A DNA stretch of 7,759 bases from Acidimicrobiaceae bacterium (GTDB lineage Bacteria > Actinomycetota > Acidimicrobiia > Acidimicrobiales > MedAcidi-G1): assembly GCA_002699725.1 (NCBI GenBank), contig PACE01000020.1, positions 112,752-120,510 on the forward strand, given 5' to 3'. Shown in pieces: positions 6,515 to 7,759 of this stretch (position 1 is its first letter; each line of letters begins with the position of its first letter). The translations under genes were made by a program, and so were the position numbers. Under the pieces are notes generated by a model. That model was not told where the DNA came from and made no database searches. It saw only the letters and a program-made list of their open reading frames with translations.

Positions 6515-7317
6515 GACATCCCCCCCTCGTGGCCCATGATCTGCTCCTCCATGCCCCAGATCATCGAGAGCAGTTCCTCGCGCTTCTCGATGAACTCTGC
6601 CGAGGCCTTGAGTTTCCGGGGGTCGGTGGTGAGGCCGACCTCGGCGAACGGCAACTCGTAGGCCTTCTCGATGCGGCCCGGGCGTGGGGCCATCACGAAC
6701 AACTTGTCGCCGAGGAACAGGGCCTCTTCGACGCTGTGGGTGACCAGGATGATGGTCTTCCCCGTCTCCTTCCAGAGCTTGAGGATCAGGCCCTGCATCT
6801 TCTCCCGGGTCAGGGCGTCGAGCGCTCCCAGCGGTTCGTCCATCAGGATGACCTCGGGCTCGTTGGCGAGGCATCGGGCCAGCGCCACCCGCTGCTGCAT
6901 GCCACCCGAGAGTTCGTAGATGGCTTTGTCGCCAAAGCCCGTGAGGCCGACCGTGTTGAGCAGGCCATCGACCAGGGCCTTCGTCTCGGACCTCTTCCTC
7001 CGGTTCATCCGGGGCCCGAACGCCACGTTCTGGGCGACGTTCTGCCACTCGAAGAGGGCGCCCTGTTGGAAGACCATGCCCCGCTCCTGGCCGGGGCCGG
7101 TGATCGGCGTGCCGCCCAGTTCGACCGACCCGCCGCTGGGGGCGAGGAACCCAGCGACGATGTTGAGCAGCGTCGTCTTGCCACAACCCGATGGTCCCAG
7201 CAGCGTCAGCAGGCGGCCGGCCTCGAGGTCGAACGAAACGTCGTGCAGGGCCTGGACCGAACCGCCCTTGGGCAGTTCGTAGACCATGCTCACGTTCTGT
7301 ACGGACAGGTCCTTCAC
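6511..7317 (-). CDS. tauB: Taurine-type ABC transporter ATP-binding protein
   Basis: This ATPase of about 268 residues drives sulfonate import through TauC. Numbered from the GTG at 7317: Walker A GPSGCGKT (41-48), Q-loop FQQ near 83-85, signature LSGGMQQ (136-142), Walker B VILMDEP (156-162) and H-loop His in THSVEEA (193-199), so it looks fully active. Segments GPGQERGMVFQ and REKMQGLILKLWKETGK are strongly TauB-like compared with E. coli TauB as recalled; SsuB is the main alternative. Two in-frame GTG codons can start it: 7323 sits against the ribosome site, whereas 7317 has GGAG five bases upstream, so 7317 is chosen. The stop overlaps the tauC start by four bases. It follows the aminotransferase by about 40 bases in the same operon. 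TauA is not adjacent and must be encoded upstream or elsewhere. Confidence 0.93.
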   Translation of the reverse strand: MKDLSVQNVSMVYELPKGGSVQALHDVSFDLEAGRLLTLLGPSGCGKTTLLNIVAGFLAPSGGSVELGGTPITGPGQERGMVFQQGALFEWQNVAQNVAFGPRMNRRKRSETKALVDGLLNTVGLTGFGDKAIYELSGGMQQRVALARCLANEPEVILMDEPLGALDALTREKMQGLILKLWKETGKTIILVTHSVEEALFLGDKLFVMAPRPGRIEKAYELPFAEVGLTTDPRKLKASAEFIEKREELLSMIWGMEEQIMGHEGGMS

Positions 7318-7322
7318 CGACA

Positions 7323-7331
7323 CTCCCCCTT
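7323..7331 (-). promoter_or_regulatory. Purine-rich ribosome binding site of tauB
   Basis: AAGGGGGAG is followed by five bases and then the GTG at 7317. It overlaps the alternative GTG at 7323, which argues for the downstream start. Confidence 0.55.
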
Positions 7332-7351
7332 GTCGCAGATCGTAGGCGTTG

Positions 7352-7365
7352 ATTGCCTAGGCAAT
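7352..7365. repeat. Perfect 14-base palindrome at the aminotransferase stop
   Basis: ATTGCCTAGGCAAT reads identically on both strands and contains the TAG stop (7357-7359) of the aminotransferase, about 35 bases before tauB. It could be a regulator site or a short hairpin between the two genes. A palindrome this size is expected by chance roughly once in a window of this length, so function is uncertain. Confidence 0.35.
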
Positions 7366-7759
7366 TTCCGACAACCAGGCGCCCGTGCGCTCCAGCACCC
7401 GATCGGTTCGGTCCACCAGATCCTCGACCACCGTGCCGTCAGCGATCAGGGGCGGTGAGATGGTCAGGCCCGTATAGCCCCGGTCGTCGGGCCGGATGGT
7501 CATGCGCTGCTCCCGGACGAAGCCGCCCAGGACGCCACCACGGAGGCCCGCCTCCTGGTCGGGGCTCAGTTCCCGGCCGGCCTCGCGGTCTGCGCAGAGG
7601 TCGATGGCATAGAAGAACCCGCTCCCCCGGACCTCCTTCACGCACCGGTGGACGTCGGCCAGTTTGGCGAGCGACTCGGCCATGCCGGCCTCGTTGGTGA
7701 GCACGTGCTCCGTCAGGCCCTCGTCGCGCATCGCCGACATGTTGGCGACGGCCACGGCG
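7357..7759 (-). CDS. Class III aminotransferase, C-terminal fragment (possible taurine:pyruvate aminotransferase)
   Basis: The last 133 residues or so of a PLP-dependent class III (omega) aminotransferase are visible; the N-terminal two-thirds, including the PLP lysine, lie beyond the window edge. The fragment shows the family's C-terminal pattern: an alanine-rich AVAVANMSAM helix, the KEVRGSGFFYAIDL strand region, and LTISPPLIADGTVVEDLVDR near the end. It is not truncated at the C-terminus and ends in a TAG. It is directly upstream of tauB in the same operon. In taurine-dissimilating bacteria the class III enzyme in this position is Tpa, which moves the amino group of taurine to pyruvate, giving alanine and sulfoacetaldehyde; here that assignment rests on context. 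Other omega-aminotransferases (for beta-alanine, GABA or hypotaurine) have similar C-termini. Confidence 0.88.
   Translation of the reverse strand, partial: AVAVANMSAMRDEGLTEHVLTNEAGMAESLAKLADVHRCVKEVRGSGFFYAIDLCADREAGRELSPDQEAGLRGGVLGGFVREQRMTIRPDDRGYTGLTISPPLIADGTVVEDLVDRTDRVLERTGAWLSEIA

Noticed and set aside
6520..6526. Run of seven C (G7 on the coding strand) at the tauB-tauC junction, considered as a slippage or phase-variation site
   Set aside because: It lies just before the tauB stop and within the ribosome site of tauC, so it is better explained as a Shine-Dalgarno region; slippage would change only the last few TauB residues.
6515..7186. N-terminal extension of tauC to 7186
   Set aside because: It overlaps tauB almost entirely and is an Arg/Gly/Pro-rich shadow; the ATG at 6514 overlapping the tauB stop gives a normal TauC.

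Overview
This is a GC-rich window (about two-thirds G+C by eye) in which every supportable gene lies on the minus strand, so the biological reading order runs from base 7759 down to base 1. High GC, frequent GTG starts, TGA/TAG stops and a WHG-type TetR regulator suit a high-GC actinobacterium, possibly a marine or soil lineage. That placement is an inference; a high-GC proteobacterium is not excluded.

First block (7759 to 3903), five tightly packed genes: the C-terminal end of a class III aminotransferase (cut by the window edge), tauB (ABC ATPase), tauC (ABC permease), pta (phosphate acetyltransferase) and a ten-helix EamA/DMT transporter. tauB and tauC overlap by four bases (ATGA), and no gap between neighbours exceeds about 40 bases, so this looks like one operon. 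A Tau-type importer beside a class III aminotransferase and a Pta is the signature of dissimilatory taurine (or related C2 sulfonate) degradation: taurine:pyruvate aminotransferase (Tpa) makes sulfoacetaldehyde, Xsc splits it into sulfite and acetyl phosphate, and Pta yields acetyl-CoA. Xsc and the binding protein TauA are not in the window.

Second block (3902 to 1): a 63-base gap with a pair of direct repeats, a TetR regulator, one gene fusing a 16-cysteine ferredoxin-like subunit to an NrfD/PsrC-type eight-helix membrane anchor, and a large molybdopterin (DMSO reductase superfamily) catalytic subunit that begins at a GTG at 1695 and runs off the window. Neither electron-transfer nor catalytic subunit has a Tat signal, so the enzyme should face the cytoplasm, as in the sulfite:quinone oxidoreductase SoeABC.

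Working hypothesis: the two blocks form one functional unit. The first imports a sulfonate and releases sulfite in the cytoplasm, and the second oxidises that sulfite and feeds the electrons to the quinone pool through an unusual fused B-C subunit. The taurine part is well supported by family similarity; assigning sulfite to the molybdoenzyme rests on topology and context. No RNA genes, mobile elements, CRISPR arrays or convincing terminators were seen, and no gene-free stretch exceeds 63 bases.
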